IMG/VR virus record: IMGVR_UViG_3300021379_002077
Location: 1-53,039 of that record
Source of the DNA: a virus
DNA: 53,039 bases
Reading direction: 5' to 3' (one strand)
Shown here: in pieces, positions 17,886 through 25,548 of the stretch
How positions within the stretch are numbered: the first letter of the stretch is position 1
Layout of the letters: each line of letters starts with the position of its first letter
Program-made: the position numbers and the translations under genes
Notes under the pieces: generated by a model
What the model was told of the DNA's origin: nothing
The model's database searches: none
What the model saw: the letters and a program-made list of their open reading frames with translations, nothing else

Positions 17886-18971
17886 ATGCCATTTACAAAA
17901 ATTCAACCACAACAATTGCAACTTCCGACTTTTTTAAGTCCAAGTGGAGATTTCACTTTCCAAAATAACTCTACTGGATTTAATATTGATTTAAATAGGG
18001 AATTGGATGGTAGTTTTAACTTTACAGATTCAGTAACTGTAAACGATGGACAAAGAATAGTCACATCATCATCAACCAATAGTTATTCAGAATATAGTCT
18101 TGCTCTTGGAGGTACAAACAATGAAGTAACTGGAAATTACAATTTATTTTTAAATGGTGTTTCTAATACAGCTGGATCTGGAAATTATAATGTAATTATA
18201 AATTCAGAGAGTATTCAACTTGGGCAAAGTGGTAAATATAATACTGCTATAGGTGGAGATAGTTTGCAATTTGGCAATCAAACAACAGGTGCTGTTATTT
18301 TAGCTGATCATGAAACAGCGGTAACTAATAGTACCAATCATTCTTTGTTAGTTTCTTTCGGAAGTGGAATCACTTTTCAGAATGGAGATATTTACCACAA
18401 TGGAGATAGGGTTCATCTGAAGTCTCATTTATCTATCGATAGCCAACATTCTGGTATTTTTAGTGGTAATGTTTTGGTTGGGGGTCAATTTCAAGCTGAT
18501 GGTAGTGCAGAAATCGAAGGACCACTTTATGTTAATTCACAAACAGATAAAAGTATTTTTAGTGGAGATTTAAGTTGCGATGATCTTTTTTCAAATAGTC
18601 TTACATTGCAAGGTAGTGCAGAGATAACTGGAAATTTAAGCGTTAGTGGAATAGTTATATTGAATGATGGGACAGAAGCTATGTCAAAAGGATTTGGATC
18701 TCAAAGGTTTTCTCATCAGGTAAGTAATACTTTGACTGGAGCTGGAGAAAATTTCTTTAACGAAGGTGGCTCTCAATTGCTGTATGGTACTGTTGGGAAA
18801 ATTGTTCCAGATGATCATATTGTTACTGGTCATATTCTAACGGGATATGATCCAGCTGACCAAACGAGTGAAATAGCATATTTTTTATTAAAATCAGCAG
18901 GTTTCACAGGAGCAATCATGTTTGATAAATACAGAGACTTAAATGGTGTTCACATCCCTCCTGCTCCATAA
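17886..18971 (+). CDS. Fibre/adhesin-like structural protein with YadA-type repeats
   Basis: 361 residues. Residues about 70-130 carry imperfect 14-16-residue repeats ending in Gly/Asn (LALGGTNNEVTGNYNLFLNG, GKYNTAIGGDSLQFGNQ), like the beta-roll of YadA-head and phage fibre proteins. A second beta-rich stretch (about 180-265) has repeats of the type FSGNVLVGGQFQADGSAEI and GSAEITGNLSVSG. The C-terminus lacks a clear enzyme. The 408-residue protein at 47852 shares the repeat style, so they are probably paralogous virion fibres. It is a single rightward gene between leftward units and is convergent with the next gene. Confidence 0.68.
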   Translation: MPFTKIQPQQLQLPTFLSPSGDFTFQNNSTGFNIDLNRELDGSFNFTDSVTVNDGQRIVTSSSTNSYSEYSLALGGTNNEVTGNYNLFLNGVSNTAGSGNYNVIINSESIQLGQSGKYNTAIGGDSLQFGNQTTGAVILADHETAVTNSTNHSLLVSFGSGITFQNGDIYHNGDRVHLKSHLSIDSQHSGIFSGNVLVGGQFQADGSAEIEGPLYVNSQTDKSIFSGDLSCDDLFSNSLTLQGSAEITGNLSVSGIVILNDGTEAMSKGFGSQRFSHQVSNTLTGAGENFFNEGGSQLLYGTVGKIVPDDHIVTGHILTGYDPADQTSEIAYFLLKSAGFTGAIMFDKYRDLNGVHIPPAP

Positions 18972-18976
18972 GGATA

Positions 18977-19360
18977 TTAATCTAAATCAATCTTAACTCT
19001 AGAAGTTTCAATAGTCTTCTTTTTATCAGAAAGATGCTTCTTTCCAGTCTTCTTCTCGTAATCGTTAAAAACTTTACGTCTTACTGGGTCTTCTCCACCG
19101 TTAGCTTCAGCTCTTTTGGCCGAAAGCTCTGAGGAGTAATCCATAACATCTCCTACAGTTCCTTTCATTTTGCCAGTTTTCTCAATGAACTGATTTTTAT
19201 TCCAAGCATTTTCTCTTGTATCAATGGCTGCATTTGGAATAGTAAATACTCTTTGCCATTGTAAACCAGATTCATCAATATAAACATGTTCCTCATTCAT
19301 TGTCTGAACGATTTCTTTGTATTCTCCAGTTTCTGGGTGCTTATAAGTATAGATTGGCAT
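18977..19360 (-). CDS. FmdB-like small protein lacking zinc cysteines
   Basis: 127 residues. The start MPIYTYKHPETGEYKEIVQT has the layout of FmdB-family zinc-ribbon proteins (MPxYxYxC..CG..FE), but the metal-binding cysteines are absent. The second half is Lys/Glu-rich and ends in KIDLD. FmdB-like genes are seen in several phage groups; their role is not established. It starts one base from the stop of the glycosyltransferase upstream and is the last gene of the leftward unit that starts with the sigma factor. Confidence 0.55.
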   Translation of the reverse strand: MPIYTYKHPETGEYKEIVQTMNEEHVYIDESGLQWQRVFTIPNAAIDTRENAWNKNQFIEKTGKMKGTVGDVMDYSSELSAKRAEANGGEDPVRRKVFNDYEKKTGKKHLSDKKKTIETSRVKIDLD

Positions 19361-19361
19361 C

Positions 19362-20444
19362 TTAGTAAATTTTTTCTAGGATCTTCTCGATTGTCTTTTC
19401 GTAAGTAAATTCTTCTTGTAGTTTTAATCCTTCAGTGTTTTTAGATTTGGCAGATTGGACTGCTTTATCCATAGCAGTACCAATATCAACACCATTTAAT
19501 CTATAATATTGTCCTTGATTAAATTGGCCACCTTCACGGAAAAATACATTATCATAACAAGGTTGCTTGCCAATTGGTTCAACCAAGATTGCATTTTTAT
19601 CATTCGCCCAATCTTTATGAGATGTGCAGTTACTTACAATTGACCATTTACCAAGAGCAGTCGCATTAAAAGCGGGAAGGTTCCACCCTTCACCATTAGA
19701 CAATCCAGACAGGTCAATATCAATAGAGTTGACCACTTCATTGACTTCACTATTTGTTTTTAAGCGAGGTAAAAAGTTTACATTTGAAACATTTTGACTA
19801 CCAAGAGCTTGCTTGATTTGCTCTTGCATTTGTTCTTTTTTGAGAAATGGATTTTCGATCAAACAAGTCAATTGATAACGGGGATTATTGCCAAATTTCT
19901 GGACCCAAAGTTGAATTAAAGCTTGTGTATTTTTGCGACGTTCCATTTTTCCGATAAGACCAAAATGAATGATGTCATCCCCTAAGTATTCTTTATTTGT
20001 TTCTTTAAAATCTGTGTCGAAACCCAATGGTACATAAGATACATTATCACATCCCCTTTTCTTAAAAATCTCTGCTGCTTCAGAGCAAGAAAAGAAAACA
20101 TGGTTTTGAGCTTTAACAATAGCGATCTCTTCTTCTGTTGGGGAATCTACTTCATAAAAAGTGTAAAGGAACTGATTATCAGACACTTTCCTTTCTGAAC
20201 CGTTGATGTGCCAAACCCTTAAAGTCGGTGTATTTCTATCGAGTGATTTAAGTTGTGTTTTTGTCTTGTTGACCAAGTACTCAAACATATCTTCTTCCAA
20301 TAAGTCAAAAGCAGATAAGTCTAATTGACCAGTTGGGAAAATATTAATATCTAAATCTTTTTTCTTTAATTCTCTGAGAAAATTTAAAGATACATTTCCC
20401 AAACTGAGGGAATTAAATGGGGCATCAAAATTTAATTTATGCAT
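19362..20444 (-). CDS. Glycosyltransferase, GT-B fold (group 1-like)
   Basis: 360 residues. The segment HFGLIGKMERRKNTQALIQL (about residues 161-180) is the typical start of the donor-binding domain in group 1 glycosyltransferases, followed by SNVNFLPRL and SIDIDLSGLSNGEGWNLPAF, equivalent to the region around the EX7E motif. The N-terminal acceptor half is more diverged; FSCSEAAEIFKKRGCDNVSY (about 118) is the expected hinge strand. The start overlaps the sigma factor stop by eight bases, so the gene is co-transcribed with it. Substrate is unknown; it may act with the other sugar genes of the window on a virion or host surface glycan. Confidence 0.8.
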   Translation of the reverse strand: MHKLNFDAPFNSLSLGNVSLNFLRELKKKDLDINIFPTGQLDLSAFDLLEEDMFEYLVNKTKTQLKSLDRNTPTLRVWHINGSERKVSDNQFLYTFYEVDSPTEEEIAIVKAQNHVFFSCSEAAEIFKKRGCDNVSYVPLGFDTDFKETNKEYLGDDIIHFGLIGKMERRKNTQALIQLWVQKFGNNPRYQLTCLIENPFLKKEQMQEQIKQALGSQNVSNVNFLPRLKTNSEVNEVVNSIDIDLSGLSNGEGWNLPAFNATALGKWSIVSNCTSHKDWANDKNAILVEPIGKQPCYDNVFFREGGQFNQGQYYRLNGVDIGTAMDKAVQSAKSKNTEGLKLQEEFTYEKTIEKILEKIY

Positions 20445-21027
20445 TTTTCTTAATCTGTTTCTGAAATTCTTTTAATGTTTTGTCGTGGATGTTGATGCAT
20501 CCCTGAGCAGAAAGGCCAATCTTTTTACCAATATTTTTCCATGTATTCAACTTACCCTTTTCTCCTCCAAAATACCGTTCTTTAAAAATAATTTTTACTC
20601 TGTGATCCTTGTGAGAATTTATTAAATCAAGGATTGCTGTGAAACTCTCGTTGATTTCACATTTTGCGTTAGGATGCATTTCACTTGACTCTTCTGCATA
20701 ATCAATAGAGTCAAAAGATAAAGTTCTGTTGTTTTTCTTACTTGCTGTTTTCTTGCTTAAACAGAGATATTTTGCTTTATTACCAACATGAGTGGAAAAC
20801 TTAGCTTTATTTTCGTCATAGTCTAAGGCTGCTTTGTAAATGACATAATCTTTTTCATTCATTATGTCGTAAATCTCATTAATCGATAATGACTTAGAAG
20901 CGTATTTTTTTACCATATCGGCATAAACTCCAGAATGCCTGTTAATCAGAAGTTCAAGTGCCTCCTCATTGTCATGATGTCTGACAAGTTCGGTTAGTTC
21001 TGGGTCTGAAGCTTCAAAGTATTCCAT
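20437..21027 (-). CDS. Sigma-70-like RNA polymerase sigma factor
   Basis: 196 residues. Residues about 22-95 fit sigma region 2: EALELLINRHSGVYADMVKK, then DYVIYKAALDYDENKAKFST, like the (Y/F)D..kg.kFsTy signature. Residues about 143-190 fit region 4 with a helix-turn-helix: IIFKERYFGGEKGKLNTWKN, IGKKIGLSAQGCINIHDKTL. Small two-domain sigma factors without region 1 or 3 are known in phages, T4 gp55 being the late-gene example. It heads a leftward operon next to the control region at 21028-21300. It is the natural candidate to read the repeated GTGTA promoter-like motif. Confidence 0.82.
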   Translation of the reverse strand: MEYFEASDPELTELVRHHDNEEALELLINRHSGVYADMVKKYASKSLSINEIYDIMNEKDYVIYKAALDYDENKAKFSTHVGNKAKYLCLSKKTASKKNNRTLSFDSIDYAEESSEMHPNAKCEINESFTAILDLINSHKDHRVKIIFKERYFGGEKGKLNTWKNIGKKIGLSAQGCINIHDKTLKEFQKQIKKNA

Positions 21028-21042
21028 ATCTTAACAACGATT

Positions 21043-21072
21043 TATAATCGTTATAACTAGTGTTTTTGTCAA
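21043..21072 (-). promoter_or_regulatory. Candidate sigma-70-type promoter for the sigma factor operon
   Basis: On the minus strand TTGACA (21072-21067) is followed after 18 nt by ATTATA (21048-21043), a reasonable host-type promoter 16 nt upstream of the sigma factor start at 21027. This would suit early expression by host RNA polymerase. No GTGTA motif is present in this direction. Confidence 0.4.
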
Positions 21073-21114
21073 GTTAATTTTTTTTCTTGACTAATTATTT
21101 TTTGATACGATCAT

Positions 21115-21190
21115 ATACGTATCGGTAGGATACGTATCCTTTACAGTACTGTTAGGTTACGTATCCTTACAGTACTGTTAGGATGCGTAG
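21115..21190. repeat. Palindromic direct repeats in the divergent control region
   Basis: TACGTATC occurs at 21116, 21131 and 21158. Two longer units, 21128-21154 and 21155-21180, each join a GGATACGTATCC-type palindrome to an ACAGTACTGT palindrome; a third, partial unit begins at 21181 (GGATGCGTAG). Repeated palindromes between divergent genes are typical of operator sites or of a replication origin with iterons. Which of these applies cannot be told from sequence alone. Confidence 0.7.
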
Positions 21191-21232
21191 TTTATTAATA
21201 CTCACTACGTTCGTATTAATAAAGGCTTCGCC
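21191..21232. repeat. Long AT-rich inverted repeat plus short GGC hairpin
   Basis: TTTATTAATAC (21191-21201) and GTATTAATAAA (21213-21223) form a perfect 11-bp stem with an 11-nt loop. Directly after it GGCTTCGCC (21224-21232) can form a small hairpin followed by a run of A. Together they could be an origin unwinding structure, a transcription terminator for a leftward transcript or a structured leader. The gap 21028-21300 holds no ORF that I would call. Confidence 0.6.
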
Positions 21233-21282
21233 AAAAAAATATTGAAAATGTTGTTGACTAGCATCCCAACTCGATTAGCATT

Positions 21283-21300
21283 TGTGTAAATTATTAAGAC
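21283..21300 (+). promoter_or_regulatory. Candidate phage promoter motif before nrdB
   Basis: TGTGTAAATTATTAAGAC runs straight into the nrdB ATG, with GTGTA 17 nt before the start. A host-type -35 (TTGACT at 21254-21259) also lies upstream but without a convincing -10 at normal spacing. Interpreted as one member of the GTGTA motif family. Confidence 0.4.
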
Positions 21301-22272
21301 ATGATTTTTGAAGAGCAAGTATCACGCAAGCCTGACCATTATCCATGGGCAGGAGAATTCATTGAGGCAATGCATAACGGGTTTTGGACCGACAAAGAAT
21401 TCAGTTTTGCCTCTGATATTCAAGATTTTAACGTGTCTCTTGACGATCAAGAAAGGGAAATTATTGTGCGGACACTCTCTGCTATTGGGCAGATCGAGGT
21501 TGCTGTGAAAAAATTCTGGAGTAAGTTGGGCGACAATTTGCCACATCCATCTCTTAGTGATTTGGGGTTTGTCATGGCTAATGTCGAAGTTATACACAAC
21601 AATGCTTATGAGCGTTTACTTGAAGTATTAGGATTGGAAGAAGTGTTTGAGCAGAATCTTAAACTGGATTTCATCCAAGGTCGTGTGAATTACCTTCGAA
21701 AATATACACATAAGTTCTATAAGAATAACAAGAAGCAGTATGTTTATGCGCTAATCTTATTTACTTTGTTTGTAGAAAACGTGTCTTTGTTTTCCCAGTT
21801 TTATGTAATCAATTGGTTTGCTCGCAATAAGAACGTATTAAAAGATACTGACCAACAAGTGAAGTATACTAGGAATGAGGAGAATCTTCATGCTCTTGTT
21901 GGAATGAAGATTATTAATACTATTCGTGAAGAGCATCCAGAGTTGTTTGATGCAGAATTAGAAGAGCGTATTTTGGACGAGGCTCAACAGGCATTCGCTG
22001 CTGAGAGCAAGATTGTAGACTGGATGATCAATGGTATTCGTCAAAAAGGATTGAACGCTATTGTTCTGAAAGAATTTATTAAAAATAGAATCAACGATTC
22101 TTTAGAAAAAATTGGCTTTAAACAAGCTTTTGAAGTTGACAAAAACCTGCTGAAAGATACAATTTGGTTTGAAGAGGAGTTACTTGGCAATAACGCTACT
22201 GACTTCTTTTATTCTAGACCTGTTGAATACTCTAAAAATTCGCAGACTTTCAATGCAGAAGACTTGTTTTAA
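21301..22272 (+). CDS. nrdB: Ribonucleotide reductase beta (small) subunit, class Ia-like
   Basis: 323 residues, normal length. The radical-bearing subunit that, with NrdA, reduces ribonucleotides to deoxyribonucleotides for phage DNA synthesis. Metal ligands and radical residue are visible: E66 (first ligand, in GQIEVAVKKF), E96 and H99 in VEVIHNNAY, the radical Tyr103 four residues after the His, the Glu in FVENVSLFSQF, and Glu/His in RNEENLH. It stops directly before the nrdA ATG, so the pair is one operon. Starts after the control region, behind a GTGTA motif. Confidence 0.95.
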   Translation: MIFEEQVSRKPDHYPWAGEFIEAMHNGFWTDKEFSFASDIQDFNVSLDDQEREIIVRTLSAIGQIEVAVKKFWSKLGDNLPHPSLSDLGFVMANVEVIHNNAYERLLEVLGLEEVFEQNLKLDFIQGRVNYLRKYTHKFYKNNKKQYVYALILFTLFVENVSLFSQFYVINWFARNKNVLKDTDQQVKYTRNEENLHALVGMKIINTIREEHPELFDAELEERILDEAQQAFAAESKIVDWMINGIRQKGLNAIVLKEFIKNRINDSLEKIGFKQAFEVDKNLLKDTIWFEEELLGNNATDFFYSRPVEYSKNSQTFNAEDLF

Positions 22273-23919
22273 ATGACTGAATATTACTGGCTAAATGAGG
22301 ACTCAAGGACTTTCCTTGAGAGGGGTTATCTTAAGGATGGTGAAACGCCAGAAGGTAGAATTAGAGATATTGCTGATACTGCTGAGAAATATTTAGGTAT
22401 TAATGGTTTCGCTGATAAGTTTGTAGGATATATGAAGCAGGGATTTTATTCCCTTGCTTCTCCTGTCTGGTCTAACTTTGGAAGAACTAGAGGTTTGCCA
22501 ATTTCTTGTAATGGGGTTTACGTTCCAGATAGGATGGATGGTATTCTCGCCAAGCAATGCGAAGTTGGAATGCAGACCAAGCATGGTTCTGGGACTTCTG
22601 CTTACTTTGGTGATCTTCGTGAACGTGGTGCAAAGATTAATTCTGGAGGAGAATCTTCTGGAGCAGTCCACTTTATGGAGTTATTCGATAAAGTAGCTTC
22701 TGTTGTTTCTCAGGGAAATGTTCGTCGTGGATCTTTTGCAGCGTATTTGCCAATTGAACATCCTGATGTTAAGGAGTTTTTGCGTATTAGGAGTGAAGGT
22801 AATGCGATTCAGGAAATGTCTTTTGCAGTTACTGTAACAGATGATTGGATGAAATCAATGATTGGTGGAGATCCAGATAAACGTCAACTTTGGGCTTCCG
22901 TATTAAAGAAGCGTTTTGAGACAGGTTATCCATATTTATTTTTCCAAGATACAGCAAATAAACAAGCCCCTGATTGCTATAAAGATAAAGATATGAAGAT
23001 TTATGCTTCTAATCTTTGTAATGAAATTGCACTTCCTTCAAAAGAGGATGAGTCTTTTGTTTGTTGTCTTTCTTCTCTTAACTTAGTCCAATGGGATCAG
23101 ATTGTCCAAACTGATGCTATTGAAACTCTTACTATGTTCCTTGATTCTGTCATGGAGGAATATATTCAGAAGACCAAAGGTATTCCATTTATGGAAGCTT
23201 CTCACAACTTCGCCAAGCGTCATAGAGCTTTGGGAATGGGAGTTCTTGGTTGGCATTCTTATCTACAAAGTAAAATGATTAGCTTTGAGAGTATGGAAGC
23301 TAAACTTGAGAATAGTTCTATTTTTAAAGCTATTCGTAATAGAGCAGATAAAGCTACAGCAGAATTAGGAAATCTTCTTGGTGAGCCATTGTACTGTCAA
23401 GGTTATGGTCGCCGCAATACAACTACTTTAGCTATTGCTCCTACTACAAGTAGTTCATTTATTTTGGGACAAGTCTCTCCTTCTATCGAGCCACTTAACT
23501 CAAATTACTTTGTTAAGAATCTTGCTAAAGGTAAGTTTACTTATAGAAATCCATATCTTAAAACTCTTCTTGCTGAAAAGGGCAAGGATGACCAAGATAC
23601 TTGGATGAGCATCCTCGAAACTGGTGGTTCTGTTCAACATTTGTCATTTTTGACTCCAGAAGAAAAAGATGTATTTAAGACATTCGGGGAGATTACACAA
23701 AAAGAAATTGTAATTCAAGCAGCCCAAAGACAAAAGTTTTTAGATCAGGGTCAATCACTTAACTTAATGATTGCTCCAAAAGCTCCTCTCAAAGAAGTAA
23801 ATCAATTGATGATCTTTGGTTGGGAGAGTGGTCTTAAAGGTTTCTACTATCAGAGAAGTGCTAACCCAAGTCAGGAATTAGCAAGATCTTTGATGGAATG
23901 TAAATCTTGTGAGGGATAA
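22273..23919 (+). CDS. nrdA: Ribonucleotide reductase alpha (large) subunit, short form
   Basis: 548 residues against about 760 in E. coli NrdA. Catalytic residues are in place: C79 in PISCNG, N247-C249-E251 in SNLCNEIALP, C264 (or C265) in CCLSSLNL, the radical-transfer Tyr pair in GFYYQRS, and a C-terminal Cys pair C543/C546 (ECKSCEG) for reduction by thioredoxin or glutaredoxin. The N-terminal ATP-cone is missing, so dATP feedback inhibition through that domain should be absent, as in other virus enzymes. It follows nrdB with no gap. Confidence 0.94.
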   Translation: MTEYYWLNEDSRTFLERGYLKDGETPEGRIRDIADTAEKYLGINGFADKFVGYMKQGFYSLASPVWSNFGRTRGLPISCNGVYVPDRMDGILAKQCEVGMQTKHGSGTSAYFGDLRERGAKINSGGESSGAVHFMELFDKVASVVSQGNVRRGSFAAYLPIEHPDVKEFLRIRSEGNAIQEMSFAVTVTDDWMKSMIGGDPDKRQLWASVLKKRFETGYPYLFFQDTANKQAPDCYKDKDMKIYASNLCNEIALPSKEDESFVCCLSSLNLVQWDQIVQTDAIETLTMFLDSVMEEYIQKTKGIPFMEASHNFAKRHRALGMGVLGWHSYLQSKMISFESMEAKLENSSIFKAIRNRADKATAELGNLLGEPLYCQGYGRRNTTTLAIAPTTSSSFILGQVSPSIEPLNSNYFVKNLAKGKFTYRNPYLKTLLAEKGKDDQDTWMSILETGGSVQHLSFLTPEEKDVFKTFGEITQKEIVIQAAQRQKFLDQGQSLNLMIAPKAPLKEVNQLMIFGWESGLKGFYYQRSANPSQELARSLMECKSCEG

Positions 23920-23941
23920 AATTTCCCGAAGATTTTCATAT

Positions 23942-23958
23942 GTGTATATACATGCACT
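23942..23958 (+). promoter_or_regulatory. Candidate phage promoter motif (GTGTA type)
   Basis: GTGTATATACATGCACT immediately precedes the ATG at 23959, with GTGTA 17 nt upstream, the same spacing as before nrdB. It overlaps the small palindrome TGTATATACA. This supports treating the downstream tiny ORF as a real gene start. Confidence 0.35.
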
Positions 23959-24060
23959 ATGACCGAATCAGACACATTTTTTACAGACGAGGTAGAACTC
24001 GATGAAACAATAGCATTTATTTTAGATCGTATCGACGAAGCACAGCTCGACGAGGACTAA
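23959..24060 (+). CDS. Tiny acidic protein (33 residues)
   Basis: A 33-residue ORF beginning MTESDTFFTDEVELDETIAF and ending DED. Very acidic, one probable amphipathic helix, no known motif. It sits between nrdA and the small heat-shock gene, in a gap otherwise unexplained, and its ATG is 17 nt after a GTGTA motif. There is no clear Shine-Dalgarno. The codon use and context favour a real small gene, but chance cannot be excluded. Confidence 0.45.
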   Translation: MTESDTFFTDEVELDETIAFILDRIDEAQLDED

Positions 24061-24137
24061 TTTAAGTGATATTGTCTGCGGATTTCCAGCACCCAAATGG
24101 GGCTAGAAAAACAAAAACACTAACTAAAAATAGTAGT

Positions 24138-24560
24138 ATGACAATGATGATAAACAAGATGATGGCTCCTTTCGTTTTCGAAGGAGATATATTCAAGCGC
24201 ATGAATCAAATTATTGAGGAGAGTCGCGCTAATCCATATCGTGGCTCAGAGCCTTACGATATTTATAAGAAAGATGACTCTTTTATTGTTGAATTCGCGC
24301 TTGTTGGTCTAGACTCAGAAGACATTAGTGTCTCTGTATCTGGACAGACGTTAAAAATTGAAGCAGAAGCCAATCAAGATGATGAAGTTTCTGAATTCTA
24401 CCATAAAAAAATATCTCGACGCTCCGTCAAGAAGCACTTTACATTGCATGAGAGCATCGACAAAGACTCCATTGAGGCAGAATACAAGAATGGCCTATTG
24501 AGAGTCAAATTGCCTCTTGAAAAAGAGGAGAAAAAAGATATAATGATCAAAGTTAAGTAA
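24138..24560 (+). CDS. Small heat-shock protein (Hsp20/alpha-crystallin family)
   Basis: 140 residues from the ATG at 24138 (MTMMINKMMAPFVF); an in-frame GTG at 24066 would add 24 residues that do not look like the family. The alpha-crystallin domain covers about residues 40-138: YDIYKKDDSFIVEFALVGLD, the loop with DISVSVSGQTLKIEAE, and the conserved YKNGLLRVKLP near the end. ATP-independent holdase chaperone in the cytoplasm, likely protecting proteins during the phage cycle. Related genes are known in cyanophages. A strong terminator-like hairpin follows. Confidence 0.92.
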   Translation: MTMMINKMMAPFVFEGDIFKRMNQIIEESRANPYRGSEPYDIYKKDDSFIVEFALVGLDSEDISVSVSGQTLKIEAEANQDDEVSEFYHKKISRRSVKKHFTLHESIDKDSIEAEYKNGLLRVKLPLEKEEKKDIMIKVK

Positions 24561-24582
24561 CGCTTTGAAGTGATTTATATCG

Positions 24583-24618
24583 CCCTTCTAGGTTGTGCTT
24601 ACCTAGAAGGGTTTTTTT
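24583..24618 (+). terminator. Rho-independent terminator overlapping the next gene's ribosome binding site
   Basis: CCCTTCTAGG (24583-24592) pairs perfectly with CCTAGAAGGG (24602-24611), loop of nine, followed by seven T (24612-24618). It ends the heat-shock transcript. The T-run touches the ATG of the next gene at 24619, and the AGAAGGG in the right arm is the best Shine-Dalgarno for it. The same hairpin could thus both end transcription and hide a start site. Confidence 0.85.
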
Positions 24619-25548
24619 ATGAAATATTCTTTATTACACAGGGAGAAAGATGATATCTTAAATCCATCTGTTGTTTCTGGAGTTGGCAAAAGAGCTAATG
24701 TTCTTATGCGATACCTTGAATCAATTGATTCTTTATCTGGGGTTTACGACTACGATGATATAGAAAATATTGATAAAGACTCTATTATTATAGCTTTCAA
24801 TATTGAAGAGCAACATGCCTTTGATAAACTTGAATCTAGGAATTTAAAAGTTTGTAATTCTTATTGTTCTGGAGCTGATAAGCCTACTAACAAGATATAT
24901 ACATCTAAGAATATAAAAGTTAGATTTTTAAGTGAGGCAGTTAAGAATCTTTGTGATGGATTTTTTGATGAAGAAAACTCTTTTGTTTGTCATCATGGAT
25001 TTGGAGATTTTGAATATAAATCCTTAGATCGCGAAAAGAAATATTTTTTATGGTGTGCTAGCTTAGGTTGGGGTCCAATTGCCAAGGGGTTAAATCACTT
25101 TGTAAGAATGGCAAATTTAAACCCGAATTACGAATTCCTTGTTTATGGAGGCAAGTGGAACTCTGCTGCTTTAGAGCATGAATTACTAAAAGCATCTGAT
25201 CAAATTAGCAATCTAACTGTTAAGTTTGATTTAGCTGACGAAGATAAAGATGAGGTATTTTCTCAAGCTTTGGCTTTTTGTCAGTTTTCTCTTTTGATTG
25301 AAGCTGGAAATGTTCTTACTATCGAGTCTTTATTGAGAAATACTCCTGTTGTGACTCTTGATGTTGATAACGGATCTGTAAAAGAATATTTGAGTGACGA
25401 CAACATAAAGATGCACGATTATTTAATTAATGATGAATTTTTAAATCAAATTAATTCAGTTAGAGAGAGACTCATTGATAAAAACATTTATCGCGATAAA
25501 TTCTCTTGTGAATCTGAAATTAAAATTATAGCAAATCAATTTTTATGA
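24619..25548 (+). CDS. Glycosyltransferase-like protein, GT-B fold
   Basis: 309 residues. The second half has the layout of a GT4-type donor domain: KYFLWCASLGWGPIAKGLNH (about residues 139-158), YEFLVYGGKW, and FSLLIEAGNVLTIESLLRNT (about 227-247), where Glu residues occupy the positions of the EX7E motif. The N-terminal half is short and diverged. The gene starts right after the T-run of a terminator hairpin, with AGAAGGG in the stem as likely ribosome site. It overlaps the next gene by four bases and opens the sugar island. Sugar and acceptor are unknown. Confidence 0.7.
   Translation: MKYSLLHREKDDILNPSVVSGVGKRANVLMRYLESIDSLSGVYDYDDIENIDKDSIIIAFNIEEQHAFDKLESRNLKVCNSYCSGADKPTNKIYTSKNIKVRFLSEAVKNLCDGFFDEENSFVCHHGFGDFEYKSLDREKKYFLWCASLGWGPIAKGLNHFVRMANLNPNYEFLVYGGKWNSAALEHELLKASDQISNLTVKFDLADEDKDEVFSQALAFCQFSLLIEAGNVLTIESLLRNTPVVTLDVDNGSVKEYLSDDNIKMHDYLINDEFLNQINSVRERLIDKNIYRDKFSCESEIKIIANQFL

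Noticed and set aside
21028-21300. tRNA or other structured RNA in the control region
   Set aside because: Palindromes and hairpins do not form a cloverleaf, and I see no T-loop consensus.
24066-24137. GTG start for the heat-shock protein at 24066
   Set aside because: It adds 24 residues that do not fit the family; the ATG at 24138 gives a normal N-terminus.
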